Source: Pelagibacteraceae bacterium AG-319-F18 (GTDB lineage Bacteria > Pseudomonadota > Alphaproteobacteria > Pelagibacterales > Pelagibacteraceae). From it: a stretch of DNA of 64,000 nt. The position numbers and the translations under genes were made by a program. The notes below the pieces were generated by a model, which ran no database searches, was not told the DNA's origin, and saw only the letters and a list, made by a program, of their open reading frames with translations. Shown here piece by piece: positions 7,185 to 16,040 of this stretch. The DNA is taken from positions 84,532 to 148,531 of the forward strand of contig QBXA01000001.1 in assembly GCA_003283905.1 (NCBI GenBank), in the 5' to 3' direction. Each line of letters opens with the position of its first letter. Within the stretch, counting starts at the first letter, position 1.

Positions 7185-8621
7185 GTGATATCAAACTCAG
7201 TAAAATTCTTATTAAACGATAAGATTCTAGAAATTAAAAACCCTGATCCAAATCAAACAATTCTTAATTACATTAGAACTGAACTAAAAAAAACTGGAAC
7301 TAAAGAGGGATGCTCAGAAGGTGGTTGTGGAGCATGTACTATCGTTTTGGGTGAGTTAGTTAACAATGATATAAAATATAGTTCAATAAATTCTTGTATT
7401 TCATTTGTGCCATCTTTAAATGGTAAACAACTTTTGATTGTAGAGGATTTGGTTTCTAAAGAAGGAAAATTCCATCCAGTTCAAGAAGCGATGGTAAAAT
7501 TTCATGGATCACAATGTGGATTTTGTACTCCAGGGTTTGTTATGTCTTTGTTTTCAATGTTTAAAAATAATAAAAGTTATAACCACGAATTAATAGCAGA
7601 CTCAATATCGGGAAATTTGTGTCGTTGTACTGGCTATAGACCCATTATTGATGCTGCCAAAAGTTTAAATAAGACCAATAAGACAGATGAGTTTACTAAA
7701 AATAAAAATAAAATTATAAAATTATTAAAAAATATTAGACCAAAAAATATTTTTATTAAAAAAGACGATAAAATTTATTTCTCACCTAAAAATATTAAAG
7801 ATTTAAAAAGTATAATTAAAAATAACTCAAATTTTAATTTTCTTGCTGGTGGAACAGATTTATCTTTAATAGTTACAAAAGAAAGAAAAGAAATTCCATT
7901 TATAATTGATTTAAAAGAGGTTAAAGAATTAGATTTTATAAAGGTAAGTAAAAATTACCTAGAGATTGGAGCCGCCACTCCTCTAATAAAATTTGAAAAT
8001 GAAATTAAAAAATATTATCCAGATTTTTATTCTGTTCTAAAGAGATATGGCTCAGTTCAAATTAGAAATGTAGGTACTATAGGAGGTAATATTGCAACTG
8101 CATCACCAATTGGTGACTCGTTACCGATTTTACTATCTTTAAATGCTGAGATTTTAATAGAGAGTTTTAATGAAAGAAAAGTTTTATCGATAAATAATTT
8201 TTTCATAGATTATAGAAAAACTAAATTAAAAAAAAATGAATTTATTCGATCAATAAAAATACCATTATTTAAAAAAAATATATTTAAAGCATTTAAAATT
8301 TCAAAAAGATTTGATGATGATATTTCATCTGTTTGTGGTTCTTTTAATTTCGAAATTAATAATAATAAAATTAAAGAAGTATATATTGCGTATGGGGGTA
8401 TGGCAGCTGTACCGAAAAGAGCTAAAGCATGTGAGAAAATTCTTAAAAATAAGCCTCTTAATATCAATACTTTTGACCAAGCAAAAAATTATTTAGAAAA
8501 AGATTTAAGTCCTATTGGAGATATGAGGGCAAGTAAAGAATACAGACTAGAGATAGCAAAAAATTTGTTAATGAAATGTTTTGTAGAAATAAATTCTAAT
8601 AAGCTAACAAGAGTAAATTAA
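7185..8621 (+). CDS. xdhA: Xanthine dehydrogenase small subunit (2Fe-2S and FAD domains)
   Basis: Electron-transfer subunit of xanthine dehydrogenase, which oxidises hypoxanthine and xanthine to urate. The 478-residue protein has a plant-type 2Fe-2S domain with Cys43, Cys48, Cys51 and Cys71, a second 2Fe-2S domain with Cys111, Cys114, Cys146 and Cys148 (CGFC and CRC), and then a FAD domain with FLAGGTDLSL and NVGTIGGNIATASPIGDSLP. The C-terminal part matches the CO dehydrogenase flavoprotein C-domain. The start is GTG directly after the uraH stop codon. It is followed without spacing by the molybdenum subunit gene. Confidence 0.93.
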   Translation: MISNSVKFLLNDKILEIKNPDPNQTILNYIRTELKKTGTKEGCSEGGCGACTIVLGELVNNDIKYSSINSCISFVPSLNGKQLLIVEDLVSKEGKFHPVQEAMVKFHGSQCGFCTPGFVMSLFSMFKNNKSYNHELIADSISGNLCRCTGYRPIIDAAKSLNKTNKTDEFTKNKNKIIKLLKNIRPKNIFIKKDDKIYFSPKNIKDLKSIIKNNSNFNFLAGGTDLSLIVTKERKEIPFIIDLKEVKELDFIKVSKNYLEIGAATPLIKFENEIKKYYPDFYSVLKRYGSVQIRNVGTIGGNIATASPIGDSLPILLSLNAEILIESFNERKVLSINNFFIDYRKTKLKKNEFIRSIKIPLFKKNIFKAFKISKRFDDDISSVCGSFNFEINNNKIKEVYIAYGGMAAVPKRAKACEKILKNKPLNINTFDQAKNYLEKDLSPIGDMRASKEYRLEIAKNLLMKCFVEINSNKLTRVN

Positions 8622-10938
8622 ATGAGTAAAGAGAATTATATTGAGGAAATAAGACCACACGATAGTGCTTACAAACATGTAAGTGGATACGCTGAGTATA
8701 TTGATGATATTAATGAACCGAAAAATACAATTTATGGTGCTATTGGTTTAAGCAAAAAAGCACATGCAATTATTAAAAAAATAGATTTAACTGAGGTAAA
8801 AAAAAGTGAGGGTGTTATTTCAGTAGTTACACAAAGTGATATTACTGGTAGAAATGATGTGGGACCTGTTTTTTGATGGTGATCCTATTTTTCCAACAAA
8901 AAAAGTTGAGTTTTATGGCCAACCATTGTTTGCTGTTGCTGCTATAACGACAGAACTTGCAAGAAAAGCAGTATTAAAAGCTAAGATAAATTATAAAGAG
9001 TTAAAACCTGTTATTACAATTAAAGAAGCTTTAAATAAAAAACAGTTCTTATTTAAACCTAGAAAAATAAAAAAAGGTAATCCTTTAAAGAAAATAAAAA
9101 TATCAAAAAATATTTTAAAAGGTAATTTTACAACAGGAAGTCAAGAACACTTTTATTTAGAAGGTCAAGCAGCTTTTGTTATTCCTAAAGAAGACGATAA
9201 TTTTTTAGTTTATAGCTCAACACAACATCCTTCAGAGACACAACAATTAATTGCAAAAATGTTCAATCAAAAAAGCAATTCAATTAATGTTGAGGTAAGA
9301 AGAATTGGAGGTGGGTTTGGGGGAAAAGAAACAAATTTCATGACAGCTTGTATTTGTTCGTTATTAGCTAAAAAATCAGGTCAGCCTGTCAAATTAAGAC
9401 TAGACAGAGATGACGATATAATATTGACAGGTAAAAGACATGAATTTTTATCTGAATATGAAGTTGGTTTTAATGATGAAGGAATTATTGAAGGATTAAA
9501 AATAAACCTATCTTCAAATTGTGGAATGTCACCCGATTTATCAGCGGCAATAAACGAAAGAGCTTTGCTTCATATAGACAACGCATATTACATTTCAGAT
9601 ATTGAGGTAACAAACAATTTATGTAAGACAAATATTCCAACTTCAACTGCATTTAGAGGCTTTGGTGGAAACCAAGGAATGATGGCTATAGAAAATATTA
9701 TAGATAATATCTCAAGATACTTAAAAAAAGATCCTATAGAAGTTAGAAAGAAAAATTTTTATCAAAAAGATAAAAAAAACGTAACTCATTATGGGATGAC
9801 TATTGAAGATAACGTAATTAATGAAATATTTAAAGATTTAGAAAATAAATCTAATTATAAGAAAAGATATTCAGATATAAGAAGATTTAATGAAAAAAAT
9901 AAATTTAAAAAAAAAGGTATAGCTATTACACCGTTAAAATTTGGTATTTCATTTACAACAATTCATTTAAACCAAGCCGGAGCTTTAGTCCATATTTACA
10001 CAGATGGAAGCGTATATTTGAACCATGGCGGTATAGAAATGGGTCAAGGTACCCATACAAAAATTGCTCAATTAGTGGCAAATTCTTTTGGATTACCCTA
10101 TAATTTAGTTCATATTTCATCAACGAATACATCTAAAGTTCCAAATACATCAGCCAGTGCTGCTTCATCAACTACAGATCTTAATGGAGCCGCAGCATTA
10201 AATGCAGTAGCAAAAATTAAATCAAATTTAGAAAAATTTATTAAGAAAAAATATAAGATCTATAATCATGAAGCAGTCTATAAAGATCAATATATAATAT
10301 TTGGAAATAGACAATTTGAATTTAAAAGCATTATTCAAGAGGCATATTTAAATAGAATTTCTCTTTCTTCTTCAGGTTTTTATTCAACACCAAAAATTAA
10401 TTTTGATAAAAAAAAATTTAGAGGAAGACCCTTTTATTATTTTTGTTATGGTGCAGCTGTTTCAGAAGTAACTATTGATACATTAACTGGTGAAAATGTT
10501 TTAGAAAGAGTTGATATTTTGCATGATGCTGGAAAACCAATAAATCCAGCACTTGAACTAGGTCAGATTGAAGGTGGTTTTGTACAAGGACAAGGTTGGT
10601 TGACTATTGAAGAGCTTAATTGGAAATCAAATGGACAGATTACAACTTTTTCTCCATCAACATACAAAATACCTGCGGTAAGTGATATCCCAAAAAAATT
10701 TAATGTAGAAATTTTTAAAGAAGGATCAAATAATGAAAAAGTTGTTAATAAAGCAAAGACAACTGGAGAACCTCCTTTAATGCTAGCTATGAGTGTTTTT
10801 TATGCAATAAAAGATGCAGTTGCTTCAATTGGAAATTATCAGATTGCACCAGAACTTAATGCACCAGCAACTCCTGAAAGAATTTTAATGAGTGTTAACA
10901 AGATCAAAAATAAAATAAAAAATCTAAATGGAAGATAA
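8622..10938 (+). CDS. xdhB: Xanthine dehydrogenase large (molybdenum) subunit, frame broken near codon 84
   Basis: Molybdopterin subunit that carries the oxidation site for xanthine. The first frame (8622-8876) encodes 84 residues and stops at TGA after NDVGPVF. The second frame then continues with DGDPIFPTKKVEFYGQP to 10938. Joined by a +1 step at the T6 run 8869-8874, the product is a normal-length protein of about 770 residues. The active-site blocks are intact: RIGGGFGGKE, AFRGFGGNQGM, EMGQGTHTKIA and TTGEPPLMLAMS with the catalytic Glu. The remaining 690 codons carry no other disruption, which argues against old decay. The cause could be a homopolymer sequence error, a recent mutation, or programmed frameshifting. 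Confidence 0.85.
8868..8877 (+). other. Frame-break site in xdhB (GTT TTT TGA T)
   Basis: The zero frame reads GTT TTT TGA, and the protein homology resumes in the +1 frame at GAT. A tRNA-Phe on TTT can slip one base onto an identical TTT, placing GAT in the A site and giving the homologous V-F-D-G-D-P. This is the same geometry as the RF2 (prfB) site, where CTT TGA C shifts +1. A clear Shine-Dalgarno-like stimulator three bases upstream, as in prfB, is not present; only GGGA at 8861-8864 is near. A one-base length error in the T6 run explains it equally well. Confidence 0.6.
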
Positions 10939-11398
10939 AAAAAAATTTATGGCAAAAGCTATTGAACTTTCTGTAAATAGCGCAAACACTATTGGCGGAC
11001 CCTTTGGAAGTGTCATAGTTAAGGATAACAAGATTATTTCAGAGGGTTCTAATAAAGTGACTTTTTCAAATGATCCAACTGCTCATGGAGAGGTTGTAGC
11101 AATTCGAGAAGCTTGTAAAAAATTAAATACTTTTGATCTGTCGGGTTGTGAGATTTATACATCATGTGAACCTTGTCCAATGTGTCTTTCCGCAATTTAT
11201 TGGTCAAGATTAGATAAAATATATTATGCAAATACAAGAGAAGATGCAAAAAATATAGACTTTGATGACTCATTTATTTATTTAGAGATTCCAAAAAAAA
11301 TAAGTGATAGAAAAATTAAAATGACACAAATGCTTAGAGATGATGCTTTAAAAGCATTTGAAATTTGGGATAAAAAAGTAGATAAAATAAAATATTGA
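10928..11398 (+). CDS. guaD: Guanine deaminase (cytidine deaminase fold)
   Basis: Deaminates guanine to xanthine and so feeds the neighbouring xanthine dehydrogenase. The 156-residue protein has zinc ligand His53 with catalytic Glu55 (AHGE) and zinc cysteines Cys83 and Cys86 in CEPCPMC. The C-terminal FDDSFIYLEI and late WDKKVDKIKY match bacterial GuaD of the Bacillus type rather than TadA. The gene overlaps the end of xdhB by 11 bases and its TGA overlaps the ATG of puuD (TGATG), so it sits inside the xanthine-to-urate transcript. Confidence 0.92.
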   Translation: MEDKKKFMAKAIELSVNSANTIGGPFGSVIVKDNKIISEGSNKVTFSNDPTAHGEVVAIREACKKLNTFDLSGCEIYTSCEPCPMCLSAIYWSRLDKIYYANTREDAKNIDFDDSFIYLEIPKKISDRKIKMTQMLRDDALKAFEIWDKKVDKIKY

Positions 11399-12306
11399 TG
11401 GAATTTTTACCTTATACAATAAAATGGTTTGAAGTTATTCTTAGATGGGGCCATGTATTATTTGCAATATTATGGGTAGGTAATAGTTTTTTATTTAATT
11501 ACTTAGACAACAATTTAAATAAAAATATAACAAGTGATGATATTGATGGTGAAGGATATCTGATGCATTCTGGTTTTTTTTATAAACTATCAAGGTTAAA
11601 AACATCACCACCGCAAGATTATTTAAATAGATTAGTAATCTTTAAATGGCAAAGTTATTTAACTTTTGTAACTGGAATGTTGCTACTAGTTGTAATTTAT
11701 TATTATAACGCTGGTGTATTAATGATTGATAAACGTGTTTTGTTAATACCTCCTAGTTATGCCATTGTTATCTCACTTTTATCATTAATTGTTTCTTGGT
11801 TTGTTTATGATTTTTTATGTAAATCTAAATTGATTGAAAATAATATATTATTTATTTCTACAGCAATCATTTTGCTAGCACTTGTTTCTTTTGGTCTGAC
11901 TAAATTATTTGGACCGAAATTTGCAATTTTAAGTGTTGGATTGATTATAGGTACTAATATGTTTGGTAATGTTTTTACAGTAATTATACCTAATCAAATG
12001 AATATAATTAGTAGTAGCGAAAGAGGTGAAAAATTTGATATGAGCCTATCCTTAGCAGCCAAACAAAGATCAATTCATAATAATTATTCCACTTTTTTAG
12101 TATTGTTTATAATGCTTTCAGGGCACTCAAGTTTCTTAGTTTATCACAAGTATAACTGGTTAATTTTATGTGCGGTTGGCGTGATCTCTGCAGTTGCTAG
12201 ACACTATTTCAATTTAAGAGGAAGAAACATTCACAGGTTGTATATTTTAATTTCTTCAATAATAGCACTTATCGTTCTTGCAGTTTTAGTTTTATTATTT
12301 AAATAA
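11398..12306 (+). CDS. puuD: Membrane urate oxidase (PuuD type) without cytochrome c domain
   Basis: Oxidises urate to 5-hydroxyisourate in the inner membrane and passes electrons to cytochrome c instead of oxygen. The 302-residue protein matches the membrane part of PuuD: LRWGHVLFAILWVGNSF near the N-terminus, GEGYLMHSGFFYKLSR, FKWQSYLTFVTG (about residues 83-94), and AAKQRSIHNNYSTFLVLFIM with AVARHYFNLRG later. About eight membrane segments are visible. Family proteins known to me continue into a C-terminal cytochrome c domain (about 400 residues in all); this one stops after the last helix. The start is ATG at 11398, overlapping the guaD stop; TTG at 11395 is an alternative. Confidence 0.9.
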   Translation: MEFLPYTIKWFEVILRWGHVLFAILWVGNSFLFNYLDNNLNKNITSDDIDGEGYLMHSGFFYKLSRLKTSPPQDYLNRLVIFKWQSYLTFVTGMLLLVVIYYYNAGVLMIDKRVLLIPPSYAIVISLLSLIVSWFVYDFLCKSKLIENNILFISTAIILLALVSFGLTKLFGPKFAILSVGLIIGTNMFGNVFTVIIPNQMNIISSSERGEKFDMSLSLAAKQRSIHNNYSTFLVLFIMLSGHSSFLVYHKYNWLILCAVGVISAVARHYFNLRGRNIHRLYILISSIIALIVLAVLVLLFK

Positions 12307-12321
12307 TTAATTATAAAAATT

Positions 12322-12846
12322 ATGTCAGAAAAATTAATTATAAGTTGGGATGAATATAATAAGACAGTAGAAAAATTGGCAATCCAAATTCATGAAAGTG
12401 GTTACAAGCCAACAATACTAATTGGAATTATGCGAGGAGCTGCACCAATGATAGATGTCTTAAGTAGAATTTTCAAATTGAAATGTGCTTATCTTGCAGT
12501 TGAGTCTTATAGTGGAAAAGGGGTTGAAGACGAACAAGGTGATTTAGTTTTTTCAAGAGAGATGAGTTCAATTGCACCAAGCATGGGTGGAAGAATTCTT
12601 TTATGTGATGATCTATCTGACACAGGAATTACTTTTAATAAAAGTGTTGATTGGTTAAAAAAATATGAACCAATAAAAAATAAAATTGAGGATATAAAAA
12701 CAGCTACCCTTTTTAAAAAAAAACAATCAACTTTTGAGCCAGACTTTTGTGCCAATAAACTTCCTGACAATCCGTGGATTGTCCAGCCTTTCGAAATTTA
12801 TGAAGATTTAAGAATAGAAGAAATAAAAAAAAGACACCAGAAATAA
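12322..12846 (+). CDS. Purine phosphoribosyltransferase (xanthine/hypoxanthine type)
   Basis: Type I phosphoribosyltransferase that would convert an imported purine base and PRPP to its nucleotide. The 174-residue protein has the PRPP loop ILLCDDLSDTGIT with the acidic pair Asp96-Asp97, and an IGIMRGAAPM segment (about residues 34-43) for the pyrophosphate loop. Length and layout resemble xanthine or xanthine-guanine transferases, but substrate preference cannot be settled from sequence. It is the last forward gene of the xanthine block, 15 bases after puuD, and is followed by a strong terminator. It may divert part of the imported base to salvage. Confidence 0.82.
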   Translation: MSEKLIISWDEYNKTVEKLAIQIHESGYKPTILIGIMRGAAPMIDVLSRIFKLKCAYLAVESYSGKGVEDEQGDLVFSREMSSIAPSMGGRILLCDDLSDTGITFNKSVDWLKKYEPIKNKIEDIKTATLFKKKQSTFEPDFCANKLPDNPWIVQPFEIYEDLRIEEIKKRHQK

Positions 12847-12874
12847 AAAAGGCCAGTATAAAAACTGGCCTTTT
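12847..12874. terminator. Bidirectional intrinsic terminator
   Basis: The inverted repeat AAAAGGCCAGT (12847-12857) and ACTGGCCTTTT (12864-12874) forms an 11-bp stem with a six-base loop, flanked by A and T runs on the two sides. It lies between the convergent phosphoribosyltransferase gene and the BMP binding protein gene, so it can stop transcription from both directions. Confidence 0.88.
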
Positions 12875-12898
12875 AAATTTTAAATTATTTTGTAAAAA

Positions 12899-13969
12899 TT
12901 ATTTAGGTATATCTCCCTCAACACCTTTTACATAAGTCATCATTCCTGCAAGCATACCATCATCAGCGGTTTTACCTTCAGCAACCATTAAACCACCTTT
13001 CTGATCATAAATAGGTCCAGTGAAAGCATGAACTTTACCAGATGCTAAATCTGCTTGAAGTTTTTTAACTTTAGCCTGTAAATCAGAAGGAATTGCAGAG
13101 TCAAGATCAGATATAACCACCATACCATCGCCGATGCCATGCCAAGTATCTTTTTGACTCCATGTTCCATTTGCTACAGCTTTGACTCTATCAACATAGT
13201 AAGGTCCCCAGTTATTTTCAACTGAAGTCAATACCGCTTTAGGCGCAAATTTATCCATATCGCTTGCTTGACCAAAAGCATAAACTCCTGCTTTTTCTGC
13301 AATCTGAACAATAGCAGTACTGTCAGTATGTTGAGCAATTATGTCAGCACCCTGGTCAATTAAAGCTTTAGCCGCTTCAGATTCTTTACCTGGGTCATAC
13401 CAAGTAAAAGCCCAAACAATTTTTGTTTTGATATTTGGATTTACTTTTTGAGCCGCTAAAGTAAATGAATTAATTCCTCTTATCACTTCTGGAATTGGAA
13501 AAGAAGCCACATACCCAATAACATTAGATTTTGTCATCGACCCAGCTATTGTTCCCAAGATAGCTCTACCTTCATAGAATCTAGCAGCGTAAGTTGAAAC
13601 ATTTGGATGTTCTCTTTTGTATCCAGTAGCATGTTCAAATTTTACGTTTGGAAACTCTTTTGCAACTTTGTTAGTTGGATTCATATATCCAAAACTAGTT
13701 GTAAAAATAACATCATGACCAGAATTAGCTAATTGTCTAAGAACTCTCTCAGCATCAGCACTTTCTGGAACACCTTCCACATATGTAGTTTTATATCCGG
13801 CAGCTTCTACAGCTTTTCTCCCTACATCATGCTGATATGTCCATCCATGGTCACCCGTTGGACCAATGTAAACAAATGCTGCTTTAACATCTTTTGCAAC
13901 AGCAGAAACAGTTAATGTAAAAAAGAAAACTAACGAAGAAACCAAAGATCTGGTAAATATTTTATGCAT
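12899..13969 (-). CDS. BMP-family periplasmic purine/nucleoside-binding protein
   Basis: Substrate-binding component of an ABC importer. The 356-residue protein has a Sec signal peptide (about residues 1-25, ending VSAVAK) and the BMP/PnrA fold start AAFVYIGPTGDHGWTYQHD. Later come HATGYKREHPNVSTYAARFYEGR and DWAFTWYDPGKE-like ribose or base pocket segments. No lipobox Cys is seen, so it is soluble in the periplasm. It is the last gene of the five-gene run deaminase-ATPase-permease-permease-BMP, with a 77-base spacer before it, which often goes with separate high expression. Purine specificity is inferred from the surrounding genes. Confidence 0.87.
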   Translation of the reverse strand: MHKIFTRSLVSSLVFFFTLTVSAVAKDVKAAFVYIGPTGDHGWTYQHDVGRKAVEAAGYKTTYVEGVPESADAERVLRQLANSGHDVIFTTSFGYMNPTNKVAKEFPNVKFEHATGYKREHPNVSTYAARFYEGRAILGTIAGSMTKSNVIGYVASFPIPEVIRGINSFTLAAQKVNPNIKTKIVWAFTWYDPGKESEAAKALIDQGADIIAQHTDSTAIVQIAEKAGVYAFGQASDMDKFAPKAVLTSVENNWGPYYVDRVKAVANGTWSQKDTWHGIGDGMVVISDLDSAIPSDLQAKVKKLQADLASGKVHAFTGPIYDQKGGLMVAEGKTADDGMLAGMMTYVKGVEGDIPK

Positions 13970-14046
13970 AAATTTATATCCCTTTTAGTTTTTTTTAAAA
14001 ATTAAGCTTAAATTAAATTAATTAAAAAAAAATAATTATTTTAAAA

Positions 14047-14979
14047 TTAATTGTCTTTATAAAAGGATTTACCTAATGAACTTGGTGTACTTAATCTTAT
14101 TTTTCTACTATCACGAGAAATTACAACCAATACTACTATTGTAACAATATAGGGAAGAGCAGTTAAAAATTGTACAGGTATTCTTACACCTATAGCTTGC
14201 ATATGAAATTGAATTATTGTTAATCCACCAAAAATCATCGCACCGATTAAAATTTTAATAGGATTCCATGTAGAAAATACTACAAGTGCTAATGCAATCC
14301 AGCCTCTACCACCTGTCATATTTTCAATCCATTGTGGAGTATATATCATTGATAAATACGCACCCGCAAGTCCACACATTGCTCCTCCGTAAAGTATGCA
14401 GCTATAACGAACTAATTTAACATTTATACCTTGGTTAGATGCTGATTCAGGAGAATCTCCTACAGCCCTTACAATTAATCCTATCTTTGTTTTTTTTAAA
14501 AAATAATTAGTAAAAAACGGTAAAGCAAAAGCAAAATAAAATACAATTGAGTGTCCAAACAATATTGGGCTTAAAAAAGGTATCGTATCTTTTAAACTTT
14601 TAAACAAAACAGGGAACTCTTTTCCAGGAATACCAACAAAGTTTTTCCCAATCATTGCAGAAATACCGATCCCAAATATTGTAAGTGCTAAACCAGTTGC
14701 TACGTGATTTGTAATTAAAGTTTGGGTAAGGAATGCAAAAATAGTAGAAATTAAAACTCCGCCTAACATTGCGCCAATAACTGCTATAAATAAGCTTCCT
14801 GTAACTGTCATTAAAGCAAAACCAGATATAGCCCCAATTATCATCATTCCTTCAACACCTAAATTCAGAACTCCCGATCTTTCAGTAATGAGCTCACCAC
14901 AAGATGCTAAAATTAAAGGCACAGCAGAAGCCATAATTGAAGCAATTATTAGTCCAACGAAATTTATATCAAATATCAT
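14047..14979 (-). CDS. ABC importer permease, BPD_transp_2 family (second permease)
   Basis: A 310-residue inner membrane permease of the type used by BMP-linked nucleoside importers. It has about eight to ten hydrophobic segments. Near the N-terminus it has the family block ERSGVLNLGVEGMMIIGAI, and the central GLALTIFGIGISAMIGKNF and VRAVGDSPESASNQGINV segments match YufQ/NupQ-like proteins. It overlaps the first permease by ATGA. The two permeases form a heterodimer for the ATPase at 16033-17529. Confidence 0.88.
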   Translation of the reverse strand: MIFDINFVGLIIASIMASAVPLILASCGELITERSGVLNLGVEGMMIIGAISGFALMTVTGSLFIAVIGAMLGGVLISTIFAFLTQTLITNHVATGLALTIFGIGISAMIGKNFVGIPGKEFPVLFKSLKDTIPFLSPILFGHSIVFYFAFALPFFTNYFLKKTKIGLIVRAVGDSPESASNQGINVKLVRYSCILYGGAMCGLAGAYLSMIYTPQWIENMTGGRGWIALALVVFSTWNPIKILIGAMIFGGLTIIQFHMQAIGVRIPVQFLTALPYIVTIVVLVVISRDSRKIRLSTPSSLGKSFYKDN

Positions 14980-16040
14980 TTTTTTAAACCTGTGAATTTA
15001 ATTTTGAAAAATAGTAAATAGTCTGAAGCTAGAAGAAAAAATAAAATCATTCCCTGAAATACTTGGCCTGTGTATTTAGGAATTTGCATAAATATTTGAG
15101 CTGTTTCGGCACCCAAATAAGTAATTGCCACAATTAATGAAGCAAAAATTATTCCAACAGGATGTAAGCGACCTAAAAATGCTACTATTATTGCAGTAAA
15201 ACCATAATCTGGAGATACTTCTCTATGAAGTTGACCGATTGGTCCTGTTATTTCTCCAACTCCAGCCAGACCAGCACAAGCGCCACTAATTAAAAAAACT
15301 AGAATGATCATTTTCTTACCTTTATAACCAGCGTACTTTGCTGTTTTTAAACTAAATCCAGAAACTTTCATTTGGAAGCCCAAGTATGTCTTGTAAAAAA
15401 TAAACCAACTTACAACAACTGCAGCTAAAGCTAAAAAAATACCTGCATGAATTCTTAATCCTTCAAATAATAAAGGAAGCCTTGCAGAGTAACTAAACTG
15501 TCTAGTTTCTGGAAAATTAAACCCTTCAGGATTACTCCAAGGTCCTACAACAAGATAGTCTAAAATTAATTTTGAAACATACACTAGCATAAGACTAACT
15601 AATATTTCATTTGTGTTAAAATAAGTTTTTAAGATTGCAGGTATTGATGCATAAAGCATGCCACCTATTGCTCCAGCTAGTATTACTATTGGAAGAATGT
15701 AAAAACCTTCTTGGTTATAAAAAAGTAAAGCTACACCTCCAGAGACTATAGCTCCAAAAGTTAGTTGACCTTCTGCTCCTATGTTCCAATTATTACTTTT
15801 AAAACAAAAAGACAAACCTATTGCTATTAAGCAAAGAGGTGTTGCTTTTAAAAGTAATTCACTTAAACCATACATATCTGCTATTGGAACTATGAAAAAA
15901 AACTTAAGAGCCTCAAAAGGTTTGAAGCCTAAAATATAAAAAATTAGACCTCCCGCAAATAATGTAAGAAAAATTGCCAAAACAGGCGTAAGAAAAAAAA
16001 TTGCTCTTGAGGGTTGATTTCTTTTTACAATTTTAATCAA
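14976..16040 (-). CDS. ABC importer permease, BPD_transp_2 family (first permease)
   Basis: Partner permease of the same importer, 354 residues from the chosen start, with about nine membrane segments. It has the family block NNWNIGAEGQLTFGAIVSGG and AVVVSWFIFYKTYLGFQMKVSG before the cytoplasmic coupling loop (SGFSLKTAKYAGYKGKK). A longer reading from ATG at 16094 would overlap the ATPase gene by 62 bases and add an unrelated leader. I chose TTG at 16038-16040 because the perfect GGAGGAGGAG lies just upstream and the overlap with the ATPase stop codon becomes 8 bases. Confidence 0.86.
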   Translation of the reverse strand: MIKIVKRNQPSRAIFFLTPVLAIFLTLFAGGLIFYILGFKPFEALKFFFIVPIADMYGLSELLLKATPLCLIAIGLSFCFKSNNWNIGAEGQLTFGAIVSGGVALLFYNQEGFYILPIVILAGAIGGMLYASIPAILKTYFNTNEILVSLMLVYVSKLILDYLVVGPWSNPEGFNFPETRQFSYSARLPLLFEGLRIHAGIFLALAAVVVSWFIFYKTYLGFQMKVSGFSLKTAKYAGYKGKKMIILVFLISGACAGLAGVGEITGPIGQLHREVSPDYGFTAIIVAFLGRLHPVGIIFASLIVAITYLGAETAQIFMQIPKYTGQVFQGMILFFLLASDYLLFFKIKFTGLKK

